From Deinococcus arboris (GTDB lineage Bacteria > Deinococcota > Deinococci > Deinococcales > Deinococcaceae), in assembly GCF_009755355.1 (NCBI RefSeq), contig NZ_WQLB01000034.1, forward strand, positions 1-48,565: DNA of 48,565 bases, in the 5' to 3' direction. Below, one piece after another: positions 25,164 through 32,876 of this stretch. The position numbers were made by a program, and so were the translations under genes. Every line of letters starts with the position of its first letter. The stretch's first letter is position 1. The notes under the pieces were generated by a model. The model was not told where the DNA came from. It worked only from the letters and a program-made list of their open reading frames with translations, and made no database searches.

Positions 25164-25894
25164 CTACCTTCCACCCCCCGCCAGCGCGATGCCTTCCCAG
25201 ATCTTGAGCAGGGGCCGGCCATCCCGCGCTGCGGCCCACTGGGTCCACACCGGGCCGCTCAGCAGCCCCAGCTGCATCGCCTCGGCCAGTCCAGCCGCCA
25301 CCCCAGCTGGCACCAGGTAGGGCACGGCCGCTGGGACAGCCAGGCGGTTCCGATCCGTGAAGTCCGGCAGGATGCGGGTGTTCAGATCCTTCGGCGCTTC
25401 CGCACCCCAGGCCAGCGCCCCCGCCCAGACTTGCCGCTGCCATTGGCGCTGTTCAGCGTTGGTGTAAGCACCCAAGGCGTGCTGGATTCGGTCGAGCGAG
25501 GCGTTGTACCAATCGACAGTAGGACTGACCAGGGCGAGAGCCGCGAGGGCCCCCGCCCAGTCGAAGGGGGGCCATCACCACCATCCCCCCGACTCGGCGC
25601 CCGAGTGGCCACCCACCAGGCCTGAAAGTGCTCCGGACTGGTCAGGTCCCTAAACTCGTCCTGCGTCAGGTCCGGTAATCGGCGCTGCACCAAGCCGTAA
25701 ATAGCGTGGGCTTGCGCCTGTAAATCCATCTTATGGAGATGCCCCACGACGGCGATTTCTCGCCAGCTCGGGGCCAAATAAGGCACCAAGAGCGGCCCGA
25801 AGGCATCTGAGTACTCTGGGTTGGGTTCCCCCAAAGCCGCCTCTGGGGCGGCGCTTCTCTCGTTGTGGCGAAGCTGCAATTCTTCGAAATCCAT
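25164..25894 (-). CDS. tail assembly chaperone, -1 frameshift product (G-T type)
   Basis: The frame from the ATG at 25894 slips by -1 at the heptamer CCCCCCT (25565-25571 on the minus strand) and continues to 25164. The product would be 110 residues shared with the short form plus 133 new ones. The new frame reads FDWAGALAALALVSP ... YNASLDRIQHALGAYTNAE and looks like genuine coding, whereas the zero frame beyond the slip looks poor. This is the lambda G/G-T arrangement used by most long-tailed phages: the extended form and the short form coat the tape measure at a set ratio during tail assembly. It lies between tail tube and tape measure, as expected. Confidence 0.75.
25382..25894 (-). CDS. 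tail assembly chaperone, zero-frame product (G type)
   Basis: A 170-residue product if no frameshift occurs. The ATG at 25894 overlaps the TAA of the preceding gene by one base. Residues 1-110 (FEELQLRHNERSAAPEAA ... LPDLTQDEFRDLTSPEHFQAW) are helical and typical for short tail chaperones; the last 60 residues are Ser/Arg/Gly-rich and appear to be a shadow of the -1 frame. Expected function is binding the tape measure and recruiting tube subunits. Confidence 0.75.
   Translation of the reverse strand: MDFEELQLRHNERSAAPEAALGEPNPEYSDAFGPLLVPYLAPSWREIAVVGHLHKMDLQAQAHAIYGLVQRRLPDLTQDEFRDLTSPEHFQAWWVATRAPSRGDGGDGPPSTGRGPSRLSPWSVLLSIGTTPRSTESSTPWVLTPTLNSANGSGKSGRGRWPGVRKRRRI
25565..25571 (-). promoter_or_regulatory. 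-1 ribosomal frameshift slippery heptamer
   Basis: C CCC CCT in the zero frame (plus-strand AGGGGGG) fits X XXY YYZ. Slipping back one base gives CCC CCC TTC and enters the coding frame of the C-terminal extension. Confidence 0.7.
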
Positions 25895-26181
25895 TAGCGT
25901 CCTTTGCGGGTGATGGGGAGAGTCAGCCCGGCGTGCAGGCTGACGACACCTTGCTGCTCTTCTGGCGGCATCAGGCGGGGCGCGCGGGCTTGCAAAGCGC
26001 CCCGCAACACCTCCCACCCGTGCGCGACCTTCCGCATCCTGGCCAGTGTCTTTCCACGCTTCAGGGGCGCATGCAGGATGTAGCCCTGGGCTTCAATGCG
26101 GTCCGCGTGCACGGTGCAGCCCAGCAAACTCAGCTGCGGTCGACGGCCGCGCTCGCCGAGAACGATCAGTGGTTCGTGCAT
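25894..26181 (-). CDS. hypothetical tail-region protein
   Basis: A 95-residue basic protein with GGAGGTGAGTC directly before its ATG. It has beta strands at the N-terminus (PLIVLGERGRRPQLSLLGCTVHADRI) and a strand-rich end. Conserved position between a small membrane protein and the tail chaperone suggests a minor tail role. No family is recognised. Confidence 0.65.
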   Translation of the reverse strand: MHEPLIVLGERGRRPQLSLLGCTVHADRIEAQGYILHAPLKRGKTLARMRKVAHGWEVLRGALQARAPRLMPPEEQQGVVSLHAGLTLPITRKGR

Positions 26182-26184
26182 GAC

Positions 26185-26442
26185 TCACCTCCGCCTAGCG
26201 CCGTGCTGCTGAAGGGCGCGCCATAAAGCAGAGCCCAGCAGCGCGGGCCACTGGACGCCCAGCGCGAAAGCCACCACCCACAGCCGCCACGGTGAATAGA
26301 TCACCTTGGCGCGCCGTGAACGGTGCTGGGCCAAGCGCAGGCCGCGCTGGCCGGTCGAGGACACCAGCAGGCGGCCCAGCCACAGCCCGTAGGCCAGAGC
26401 CACCACGCTGTAGGTCAGGAGGGCCGCCTGCCAGAACGGCAT
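26185..26442 (-). CDS. small two-span membrane protein in tail module
   Basis: An 85-residue protein with two hydrophobic segments (ALLTYSVVALAYGLWLGRLL and LWVVAFALGVQWPALLGSAL) separated by an arginine-rich loop, so probably a membrane hairpin. The ATG overlaps the tail tube gene stop (TGATG). A membrane protein between tube and chaperone is unusual for siphophages. It might be a small lysis or superinfection-exclusion protein, since no other holin candidate is visible in the late operon. Confidence 0.6.
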   Translation of the reverse strand: MPFWQAALLTYSVVALAYGLWLGRLLVSSTGQRGLRLAQHRSRRAKVIYSPWRLWVVAFALGVQWPALLGSALWRALQQHGARRR

Positions 26443-27170
26443 CAGGCGTTAACGGCTTTCCAGACGGGCGTGGTGTCGTTCAGGTTGGCCCAGTGCAGCC
26501 CACCACTCAGGTTCGCCGTGAACATGCAGCGCTGCGTGCCCCCCGGCGCGGCTTGCCGGTTCGGCGCCCCGATGTTCACCGTGCCCATCAGCGCGAAGCC
26601 GTCGTCATACAGCCACAGGAGGCGCTCCCGGTTGTTCGGGCTCAGGCTCATGCCTTTGCCCACCAGGCGCCTGACGACCGGATCATCAATGGCCGCCAGG
26701 GTGCGGATGTTGGCGGTCATGTCGATGCCGTTCACGCTCCGAATCGGCGTGGTCCGGCCGTGCACCTTGATCGTCTCCTCGTCGGCGGTCAGCGTGGGGC
26801 TCACTTCTTCCGGGGTCGGAATCTCCAGCAGATTGCTGTAGGTCGCCGTGGCATTCGCGGCCAACCCACCAGCTGGGGCCGCCTGAATGTTGACGGTGGT
26901 GGCGCCCGTACCGATAGTCACGTCGGCCGTCGTGATGACGGGGATGGTCCCAAAGAGCAGAGTGGTGCCGGTGGGTACGAAGCTGTTCACATCGGCGGAC
27001 AGCAGGGCGGTGGTGGCGTTCGCATTGACGACCGCCGTGTTCGTGATGGTCCCGTTCACGATCAGCGTGGTGGCCTGGGCACTCACGATGAAGGTGCGCA
27101 GCTTGTTGGCGCTGTACGTCTTGGGTGTGGTTTCGGAGGGCAGGGTGGTCGGCAGTTTCGTGGTGTCCAT
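26442..27170 (-). CDS. major tail tube protein
   Basis: A 242-residue Thr/Ala/Val-rich, strand-rich protein with AGGAG before its ATG. The N-terminal half (TLIVNGTITNTAVVNANAT, NSFVPTGTTLLFGTIPVITT) looks Ig- or barrel-like, and the C-terminal half carries the mixed region ending in HWANLND. Size, composition and position between the tail terminator and chaperone genes fit the siphophage tube subunit that polymerises around the tape measure. Confidence 0.7.
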   Translation of the reverse strand: MDTTKLPTTLPSETTPKTYSANKLRTFIVSAQATTLIVNGTITNTAVVNANATTALLSADVNSFVPTGTTLLFGTIPVITTADVTIGTGATTVNIQAAPAGGLAANATATYSNLLEIPTPEEVSPTLTADEETIKVHGRTTPIRSVNGIDMTANIRTLAAIDDPVVRRLVGKGMSLSPNNRERLLWLYDDGFALMGTVNIGAPNRQAAPGGTQRCMFTANLSGGLHWANLNDTTPVWKAVNA

Positions 27171-27178
27171 GAAGACTC

Positions 27179-27589
27179 CTAGGTGCGGTGCAGGTACGTG
27201 AGGGCGAAGCGCTGGCCCGCGTAGTGGGTGCGCGTAGCGGAGTCGTAACGGGTGGGCATGGTGTCGGCCGGTGAGGCGCCGCCTTGCCGCAGGCGAAGGG
27301 TGGGGTGCCGGTCGATCTCTTTGGCACGGGCTTTCAGGTGAGCCAGCAGGAGGTCCAGCGTGCGCTTGCCGGCAGCCGTCGGCGCGGCGCCGTAGAGCAT
27401 CACGAGCACCAGGCGTTGCCGCTCTTGAAAGCCGTGGCCTTGGACTGGACTGCCTTCGGTCTCGCTGGTCACGGCGTAGATGGTGCCGGTAGGTGGCAGT
27501 GGGTTCGGAACCATGTGACTGACCACCTGAGCAGCTTCATCACGGGCCAGGACCACCCCGAAGTCATCCAGCAGTTGGTCAAGAGTCAT
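27179..27589 (-). CDS. tail terminator-like protein
   Basis: A 136-residue protein from the ATG at 27589, which overlaps the preceding gene by 11 nt; the longer open frame upstream is not used. It has the helix-strand pattern of tail terminators (TLDQLLDDFGVVLARD, IYAVTSE, RLVLVMLYGAA, RTLDLLLAHL). It would cap the tube and join it to the head. The assignment is mainly by order and size. Confidence 0.6.
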   Translation of the reverse strand: MTLDQLLDDFGVVLARDEAAQVVSHMVPNPLPPTGTIYAVTSETEGSPVQGHGFQERQRLVLVMLYGAAPTAAGKRTLDLLLAHLKARAKEIDRHPTLRLRQGGASPADTMPTRYDSATRTHYAGQRFALTYLHRT

Positions 27590-27857
27590 CCGGGAACTCC
27601 GTTGCCGGCGCAATGATCTGGACCTGGAAGTGAGGCACGGCGCGCTCTGGGGTCTCCCAGGTGGCACGGCCCAGGATGAAGCCATGCTGGGTGGCCAGCG
27701 CGGCGAGGTCCTGGAAGAAGACGTGGGCCTTGTGCGGATCCGGAAGGGGTGGCCCTGCTGTGCAGGCGGCCTGGATTTTCGGGGCGGTCAGAGAAATCAC
27801 CTCCTGAACGTAGATTTTTGGGGCGAGGCGGCACAGGCCACTTGGAGGCAAGGTCAC
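27579..27857 (-). CDS. head-tail joining region protein, start uncertain
   Basis: A 92-residue frame with believable coding (KIYVQEVISLTAPKIQAA, KAHVFFQDLAALATQHGF, HFQVQIIAPA). The only start in frame is GTG at 27857, which has no properly spaced ribosome site. An ATG at 27912 with an excellent GAGGT site, directly after the previous gene, opens a different frame whose translation looks like a shadow. A frameshift, sequence change or programmed slip between 27912 and 27857 is therefore possible. By order it is a tail terminator or connector component. Confidence 0.5.
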   Translation of the reverse strand: MTLPPSGLCRLAPKIYVQEVISLTAPKIQAACTAGPPLPDPHKAHVFFQDLAALATQHGFILGRATWETPERAVPHFQVQIIAPATEFPDDS

Positions 27858-27915
27858 CTCCAGCGAGCGGGCGGGCGCAGGGGCTCCGGGCCCGGGCGGG
27901 CGGTCGAATCATTGG

Positions 27916-28347
27916 TCACCTCAGCGCGTTCAGTGCCGCGCGCAGCTGGGCCTGCAACTCCGAATCGCCCAAGGCCTTGGACAGCCAGGGCCGGGCGCCG
28001 TAGCCCGTCGAGCGGCTGACCGGCGAGTTCGGTGGCTGCGGAAATTCAAGTGCCCAGGCCTCTGGCGGCACCGGCGACACGCTGTTCAGGGCGCCCACCA
28101 CCCAGGAGCCATCGCCCAACTTCGCCTTCCCCAAGCACGCCAGCAGGGCGCCAGATTGCTTGGCCGGGTACTCGCCGGGATTGCTGCTGGGATTCGGCAG
28201 GCCCGGGTGGTGGATGCCGGTACCGGGCTGATTGAGCTTCTCCTGCAGGAACCGCAGCGTCGTGTCCGCCACCACCTCCAGTGCTGGTTGCAAGTACTGG
28301 CGAAGCCGCTCCTCGGCATCGGGGTGCAGGCGCAAGGTGGCACTCAT
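27916..28347 (-). CDS. HK97 gp10-like neck/tail completion protein
   Basis: A 143-residue protein with an N-terminal helix (EERLRQYLQPALEVVADTTLRFLQ), a proline/glycine-rich middle and the C-terminal motif GYGARPWLSKALGDSE, followed by a terminal helix. This layout and the ARPWL motif are typical of HK97 gp10-type proteins that connect head and tail. The ATG overlaps the upstream stop as ATGA. Confidence 0.72.
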   Translation of the reverse strand: MSATLRLHPDAEERLRQYLQPALEVVADTTLRFLQEKLNQPGTGIHHPGLPNPSSNPGEYPAKQSGALLACLGKAKLGDGSWVVGALNSVSPVPPEAWALEFPQPPNSPVSRSTGYGARPWLSKALGDSELQAQLRAALNALR

Positions 28348-28814
28348 GCACTCCGCCCCTGGGTGGCACGGGCGGTCAGCACCCAGACCACCCGCTGCGT
28401 GGTTTCATCCACCACGTCGCCGATCGGCGTCAGGTGCAGCGGCTCCGGCACTTCGCCGCCGGTCACGACCAGGTGCAGGCCGGGCTCATCCAGTGGGGCG
28501 CTCCAGTGCACGTACACCTCCCAGAGGGGCACAGCGATCTCACCCCCCAAATCCGCCTTGTCTTTGGCGTCCAGCTGCGCGGCCATGCACGGAAAGTCGC
28601 CGAGCGACACCCCGGCCCCCGGCGTCGTGGGGGTGGGATCAGCTGGTGCAGGCGTCACCAGTTCGCCGCGCTCGTCGTATTCAGGTGGGGGCTGGGCACC
28701 AGGTGCAGTGGCCGGAACCTGCGCCCGGTACACCGTCACCGTCTGCCCAAGCGCGGCGAAGAGCTTGTCCAGGAGAGGCCGCCCCATCCCCTGAATCTGT
28801 GCCGTTGTGAGCAT
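28344..28814 (-). CDS. head closure/connector protein
   Basis: A 156-residue protein. It has the short beta-barrel pattern of head closure (SPP1 gp16-like) proteins: TVTVYRAQV, a loop, PCMAAQLDAKDKADLGGEI, WEVYVHWSAPLDEPGLHLVVTG and VVWVLTARA. The start overlaps the upstream stop (TGATG). It would plug the portal-connector after DNA packaging. Family assignment is from order and strand pattern. Confidence 0.62.
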   Translation of the reverse strand: MLTTAQIQGMGRPLLDKLFAALGQTVTVYRAQVPATAPGAQPPPEYDERGELVTPAPADPTPTTPGAGVSLGDFPCMAAQLDAKDKADLGGEIAVPLWEVYVHWSAPLDEPGLHLVVTGGEVPEPLHLTPIGDVVDETTQRVVWVLTARATQGRSA

Positions 28815-29224
28815 CAGAGCCTCACGTCAATGTCGAGTGACACGCTGCTGCCCTGCGCCCGGGCCCGAGCCTCACTCTGGACGCCGCGCTGAAGTGTCCG
28901 GGCACGCGCCAGCCACGTAGCGGCCAGTACGCGGTCCTCTTCTCCAGCAGCTGCCCCATCTAGCTTCGCCTCGATCTTGCCCACCTTGAACGCGCTGACC
29001 GCTGCCCCCACCTCAGTGGCCTGCGCCGCGTCGTGACGGGCCTGGGCCGCCACACGTTCCAGCACATACGCAGCAACCAGGCGCAGGTCCCGGTACGCCG
29101 CCAGAGCCTGTTCGAGCGCAATGGTGCGTTCGCTGTCGGACAGCAGCTCTTCCCAGGCGGTCCAGGCATCGTCCTGCACGAAGAAGCGCACCCGGTCCAG
29201 CTGATCAGTGGTCAGCGGGGCCAC
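28814..29224 (-). CDS. head-tail adaptor protein
   Basis: A 136-residue helical protein starting with GTG at 29224 (GGAAG upstream). Repeated helices (LTTDQLDRVRFFVQDDAW, SERTIALEQALAAYRDLRLVAAYVLERVAAQ) and the KVGKIEAKLD segment match the helical gp6/gp15-type adaptor that docks under the portal. It precedes the head closure gene, the usual order. Confidence 0.65.
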   Translation of the reverse strand: MAPLTTDQLDRVRFFVQDDAWTAWEELLSDSERTIALEQALAAYRDLRLVAAYVLERVAAQARHDAAQATEVGAAVSAFKVGKIEAKLDGAAAGEEDRVLAATWLARARTLQRGVQSEARARAQGSSVSLDIDVRL

Positions 29225-29226
29225 GG

Positions 29227-29937
29227 TCAGCTTCCAGCTGGGTGAGACTCAGCCGGCCGGGTCAAACTGTCCAGCGCCTTCTGGGCCAGCTTGTCCCCAA
29301 TGCCGTCCGCACCCTTCAGGCGCTCCAGTGCATCAGCCGGCAGCGCTTTGGCCCGCGCCTCATCGCGCTCTTGGGTCAGGGTCGCAACGTCGGCCAGCGC
29401 TGTGTCCCGTTCCGCTGTGCGGGTCACGACATCGGCCTGCGCCGCGTCCCGCTCATTGGTCCGGATGTTGAGGTCGGACTGCACATTGGCCAGCTCTGCG
29501 CGGACCTTTGGAAGGTGCTGCACCACGCGGCGCAGCGTGTCTTCCATGGTTTCGTGCCCCACAGCCAGCGGCCGCAGCAGTTGCAGACCGGTTTCCGTGA
29601 ACGACTTCTCGTGCAGGGAGCTGTCTTCCTCACGTTCCCGCAAGATGCGTTCGAGCACCTGGTCCGGCAGTTCCTCACCCTGCCGCTCGGGCGTCAGCAG
29701 GTTCAGCAGACTCGTGAGGTTCTGCTCGTATTGTCCAGCCAGACGGCGCGACGCCGCCAACTCGTCGCGCAGGCCTTCGAAGTCGTCTGCCTCAGTAAAG
29801 GTGGCGCCCTCTTCCAAGGGTAGACCTAATGCCCTGGCCAGATCTTCTGGTACGTCGATCGGCGTTTCACTGGGGCCGTATGTTTTGCCGCCGAAGTGGA
29901 TGGTCTGCGGCATCTTCTGCACTTTGACTGTTTTCAT
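29227..29937 (-). CDS. coiled-coil protein with C-terminal helix-hairpin-helix
   Basis: A 236-residue protein with GAGGT 4 nt before the ATG. After a short N-terminal domain (IHFGGKTYGPSETPIDVPEDLARAL) comes a long acidic coiled coil with repeated NERDAAQADVVTRTAERDTALADV. The end, LERLKGADGIGDKLAQKALDSL, has the helix-hairpin-helix form used for non-specific DNA contact. By position it is a head component, perhaps at the head vertex or internal. No family is recognised. Confidence 0.62.
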   Translation of the reverse strand: MKTVKVQKMPQTIHFGGKTYGPSETPIDVPEDLARALGLPLEEGATFTEADDFEGLRDELAASRRLAGQYEQNLTSLLNLLTPERQGEELPDQVLERILREREEDSSLHEKSFTETGLQLLRPLAVGHETMEDTLRRVVQHLPKVRAELANVQSDLNIRTNERDAAQADVVTRTAERDTALADVATLTQERDEARAKALPADALERLKGADGIGDKLAQKALDSLTRPAESHPAGS

Positions 29938-29976
29938 GGAGACCTCGTGGACGTGGGTGAGATGAGGAAAGAGAGC

Positions 29977-30000
29977 GGGTGACCTGTCTCCAGATCACCC
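29977..30000 (-). terminator. hairpin downstream of major capsid gene
   Basis: On the minus strand GGGTGA-T-CTG, loop GAGA, CAG-G-TCACCC, followed by the pyrimidine-rich GCTCTCTTTCC. It could give partial termination so that capsid message exceeds downstream genes. Confidence 0.5.
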
Positions 30001-30020
30001 ACTCAGCGGCGCTGTCAGGG

Positions 30021-31199
30021 TCACGGCTGCATGGCCGTGGTCAGGATCACCAGCCGTTCAGGGGCGTCCAAAATGGTCAGGCCGTTGCTGGCTCCTTGCG
30101 CAATCGCGTGCATGGGCCGGTTCTCAGGCGTGTGTGCGCTGAGCCATATACCTGGGCGGCCATCACCTTCCACCGTAGGACCGATGTGCGTGCGGCCCAG
30201 GCCAGGGCGCACCACGACCGTGCCGTCCGTCATGGTCAGGCTCACGTCGTTGCCGCCCACCACGGCGATCTTGCCGTCCGGCAGGACTTGCTGATCGGCA
30301 TAGTTTTTGCCCACTTTGATCTTCACAGTGCGGCGGTAGCCCACGAGGGTGTACCCGTCACGCTGGTCGGTGCTCAAGGTCTGATTCGCCCCAATCAGGC
30401 GGCGCATGGTCACGATCTTGATGTTGCCACCGGCGCTGGTCGTCTCACTGGTCACGGCCACCGGGCTGACCGTGCTGTCGAGGATCTGGTGCAGCGTGTT
30501 CATGCTCATGACTCGGGTGCGGGTGACGCCCACAATCGCGTCGGCCGCCCGCATGTCACGCCAGAACATGCTGTTCGAACCACCGTACGCATCATTCCCT
30601 GTGCGGGTAGCGAACTTGTTCGCACTCGGCACCGAGAAGTCGATGGTGCCGCCCCGCAGCATGAGCTGACCCGTGGTCAGGGTTTCGCCCCTCATCAGCT
30701 CGTAGCGGTCGGTGAACGCCTGACGGATGATCTTCTGAAGCCAGTTCACCACGAAGTTGCGGATGTACTCGAGTCCGTTGCCGGTGATCGCACCGCCGCG
30801 GATGTTGAGGACCATCGCCTGCAGCTCACGCTGCTGCGCCTCAGTCATGGTGGTTTCCGCTGTCCACTTCGCGATGGGCTTGCTGAAGGCATCCACTTCA
30901 ATGCCGCCCACCTGCGAGTAGGGGCTGTCCATGCCGGTCTCGCCGGCCGGCGTGGTGATGACCTTCAGGCTGCCGCTTTTGGCCTCGTAGCTGGTTCGCA
31001 GCTCCTCAGGCAGGACGGCCAGCAGAGCGTATTCGTTCTCCGGGACCGGCTGGTTGGCCAGGGTGAAGAAGTCGTTAGGCGTGAGGGTGTTCAGGATGGC
31101 GTTGACGGTCAGAGCGTCGCCGCGGGGGCCGAACGCCCCGGCCAGCAGCACAGCAGCCAGAGAGCGAATGCCGAGAGCGGTCTTGAGCATGTGGTTCAT
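30021..31199 (-). CDS. major capsid protein with signal-like N-terminal leader
   Basis: A 392-residue protein. The start is the ATG at 31199, with AAGGAG 4 nt upstream; the frame extends 6 codons further without a ribosome site. The body fits an HK97-fold capsid protein: NDFFTLANQPVPENEY, a GSLKVITTPAGETG loop, AKWTAETTMTEAQQREL before a long spine helix (EYIRNFVVNWLQKIIRQAF), and AADAIVGVTRTRVMSMNTLHQIL. The first 33 residues are unusual for a capsid: a basic start, then SLAAVLLAGAFGPRGD, resembling a signal peptide. The scaffold and decoration genes have similar leaders. Removal of the leader on maturation is inferred; no prohead protease gene is recognised. Confidence 0.85.
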   Translation of the reverse strand: MNHMLKTALGIRSLAAVLLAGAFGPRGDALTVNAILNTLTPNDFFTLANQPVPENEYALLAVLPEELRTSYEAKSGSLKVITTPAGETGMDSPYSQVGGIEVDAFSKPIAKWTAETTMTEAQQRELQAMVLNIRGGAITGNGLEYIRNFVVNWLQKIIRQAFTDRYELMRGETLTTGQLMLRGGTIDFSVPSANKFATRTGNDAYGGSNSMFWRDMRAADAIVGVTRTRVMSMNTLHQILDSTVSPVAVTSETTSAGGNIKIVTMRRLIGANQTLSTDQRDGYTLVGYRRTVKIKVGKNYADQQVLPDGKIAVVGGNDVSLTMTDGTVVVRPGLGRTHIGPTVEGDGRPGIWLSAHTPENRPMHAIAQGASNGLTILDAPERLVILTTAMQP

Positions 31200-31226
31200 G
31201 GAACTCCTTAGTGGCAATCTGGAGGA

Positions 31227-31559
31227 ATGAAGAATGAAGCGCTGGTGGTTGTGAATGGCCCAGGTGGATTGCCGATGACCTACCGAGGCGAAGGCCTGGC
31301 GCAGTTGCGCAACACCGGGCGAGGGCTGACAGGTGAGGCCACACTGTTCTTCACTTCGCCCTTTCTGGTGTTCAAGGCCTTCTTGCGGTACGTGGGGCCA
31401 TTCACACTGGACGGAGAGCGCCAGGACGGGGTGATTCGCCTGAGCATTTCCAGAGGTCAGCCACGTCGTCGTCGTTACACGATCGACGGGGTGGACCTGG
31501 ACATGGAGGTGCAGGGGCCCGATCAGCGCTTCACTTCTTTGGCGGAGGCGGAAGCCTAG
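31227..31559 (+). CDS. plus-strand gene inside the late operon (moron)
   Basis: A 110-residue protein on the opposite strand to all neighbours, filling the 362-bp gap between the decoration and capsid genes almost exactly. The ATG at 31227 has GGAGG just before it. The sequence (GLPMTYRGEGLAQLRNTG, LFFTSPFLVFKAFLRYVG, a basic RGQPRRRR turn, then strands) looks like a compact folded protein. No family is recognised. An antisense gene here would be shut off or collide when the late operon fires, which suggests expression in the lysogenic or plasmid state. Confidence 0.65.
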   Translation: MKNEALVVVNGPGGLPMTYRGEGLAQLRNTGRGLTGEATLFFTSPFLVFKAFLRYVGPFTLDGERQDGVIRLSISRGQPRRRRYTIDGVDLDMEVQGPDQRFTSLAEAEA

Positions 31560-31561
31560 CG

Positions 31562-31987
31562 CTACTGGAAGTAGAACCTGGCCTTGTTGCGCACCGCCGT
31601 GGCCAACACGGCCAGGCTGCCGCTGCTGTCTGGCAGCAGACCTTCATACACGTTGCCGCGCACCACGACGCCGTAGCCACTGATGCTGTCGGTGGTCGAG
31701 TCCTCACGGGCATCGGTGAGCAGCAAGAAGGTCTCAGTGGTCCCATCAGCCGGCACGATCTTGCCGCTGGCCAGGCTGATGGCGGTGCCGCTGGGAATCA
31801 GGCGTCGGCCGGCCACGCCGTACTTGGCGTCGGTCCAGGCGGCCCAGTTCATGGGCGCGCCGGCGCCGTGGAAATCCAGCGAGTGATAATCGGCAATCCA
31901 GACCGGGGTCGAAAGGCTACGTTTTTCACCACGAATGGCGACGGCGCTGCCGAAGAGCAGCGCCGTCAGGAGCAGAGATTTGTTCAT
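31562..31987 (-). CDS. head decoration protein with signal-like leader
   Basis: A 141-residue protein from the ATG at 31987. The first 21 residues (KSLLLTALLFGSAVAIRGE) form a hydrophobic leader like that of the scaffold and capsid. The body (IPSGTAISLASGKIVPADG, TFLLLTDAREDS, GYGVVVRGNVYEGLLPDS, ATAVRNKARFYF) has the beta pattern of lambda gpD-type decoration proteins, whose hallmark is a G-V-V-x-G-x-V-Y-E-x-x-L-P strand pair. It would trimerise on the expanded capsid. Confidence 0.7.
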   Translation of the reverse strand: MNKSLLLTALLFGSAVAIRGEKRSLSTPVWIADYHSLDFHGAGAPMNWAAWTDAKYGVAGRRLIPSGTAISLASGKIVPADGTTETFLLLTDAREDSTTDSISGYGVVVRGNVYEGLLPDSSGSLAVLATAVRNKARFYFQ

Positions 31988-32047
31988 GTGGAGGTGTCCT
32001 TTCCGCAAAAGCGCGGGGTGAATGGGCTTGGCGAACGGCGGCTGGGC

Positions 32048-32827
32048 TTACTTGCTGCCAGGCTGCAGCGGATCGACGTAGCCACTTCCTTCCTTGGGTT
32101 TGATCAGTTCCTGAAGCCAGCTACCACCTCCCTGATTTGAATTACCGCTGCCGCTGCTGGAGCCTCCAGCACCGCCGCCGCTAGACCCGCCGCTCGCGTC
32201 CTGGCGTGCGTAAGAGGTCCCAGTGTTGCCACCAGAACCAGCATTCAGCGCTGACAGGTAGTCATCCCAGTGCTGCTTGGCATAGGCACCCAGCTCGTGC
32301 TCTGCGCCCTGGGCGTCCTTCACATAGGCCACCTGCACCTTCTTGCCTTCACGCTCGACCTCGCGGCTGGGCAGCACCGTCAACCCATCAGCCTTGATGC
32401 GGTCGCCCAACACCGTGGCTTTGAAGCCCGAATCACGGGCAGCGGTGTTGAGGCTGTCCTTGAACCGCAGGTCGGTCAGGTCCGTGCTGTCTTTTACCCC
32501 CTGATCCAACTTGGTCTTCACCTCGTCAGGTTTGCCCAGGGCCACGTAAGCGTCGTAGGCCTTCGATTCCTCGGCCGTCAGCACACGGCCGTCCTTCGGA
32601 GTCTGGTTGGCCTTGAGCGTTTCGTTCTGGCGCTCCAGTGTCGTGACCCGCTTGATCAGATCGGCGTGGCTTGATTTGGCGTGCAACGCTTCATTGCGCG
32701 CCTGCCATTCCGCTTCCGTCATGCGGCCGTCGTTACCACCGCCAGCCGGATTATCTTCGCCCTCGCCACGCACAGCAGCGGCGTTGGCGATCAGCAGGGC
32801 AGTCAGGATAAGCAGGTTCTTCTTCAT
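32048..32827 (-). CDS. scaffold-like head protein with signal-like leader
   Basis: A 259-residue protein with GGAGG 6 nt before the ATG. The leader LLILTALLIANAAAVRGE is followed by an acidic linker, a coiled coil (DLIKRVTTLERQNETLKANQ), a helical middle and a Gly/Ser-rich low-complexity stretch ending in a charged tail. A coiled coil directly upstream of capsid genes is typical of the scaffolding protein that is expelled or degraded. The presence of a hydrophobic leader on a scaffold is odd. Confidence 0.65.
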   Translation of the reverse strand: MKKNLLILTALLIANAAAVRGEGEDNPAGGGNDGRMTEAEWQARNEALHAKSSHADLIKRVTTLERQNETLKANQTPKDGRVLTAEESKAYDAYVALGKPDEVKTKLDQGVKDSTDLTDLRFKDSLNTAARDSGFKATVLGDRIKADGLTVLPSREVEREGKKVQVAYVKDAQGAEHELGAYAKQHWDDYLSALNAGSGGNTGTSYARQDASGGSSGGGAGGSSSGSGNSNQGGGSWLQELIKPKEGSGYVDPLQPGSK

Positions 32828-32876
32828 GGTGGTCCTCCAGAGAGTGGGTCGGTGGGGGCAGGCTGGCTAGGCGAGG

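Noticed and set aside
27586..27912. 108-residue Arg/Pro-rich frame with good ribosome site
   Set aside because: Its translation looks like a shadow of the connector gene; kept only as an oddity about that gene's start.
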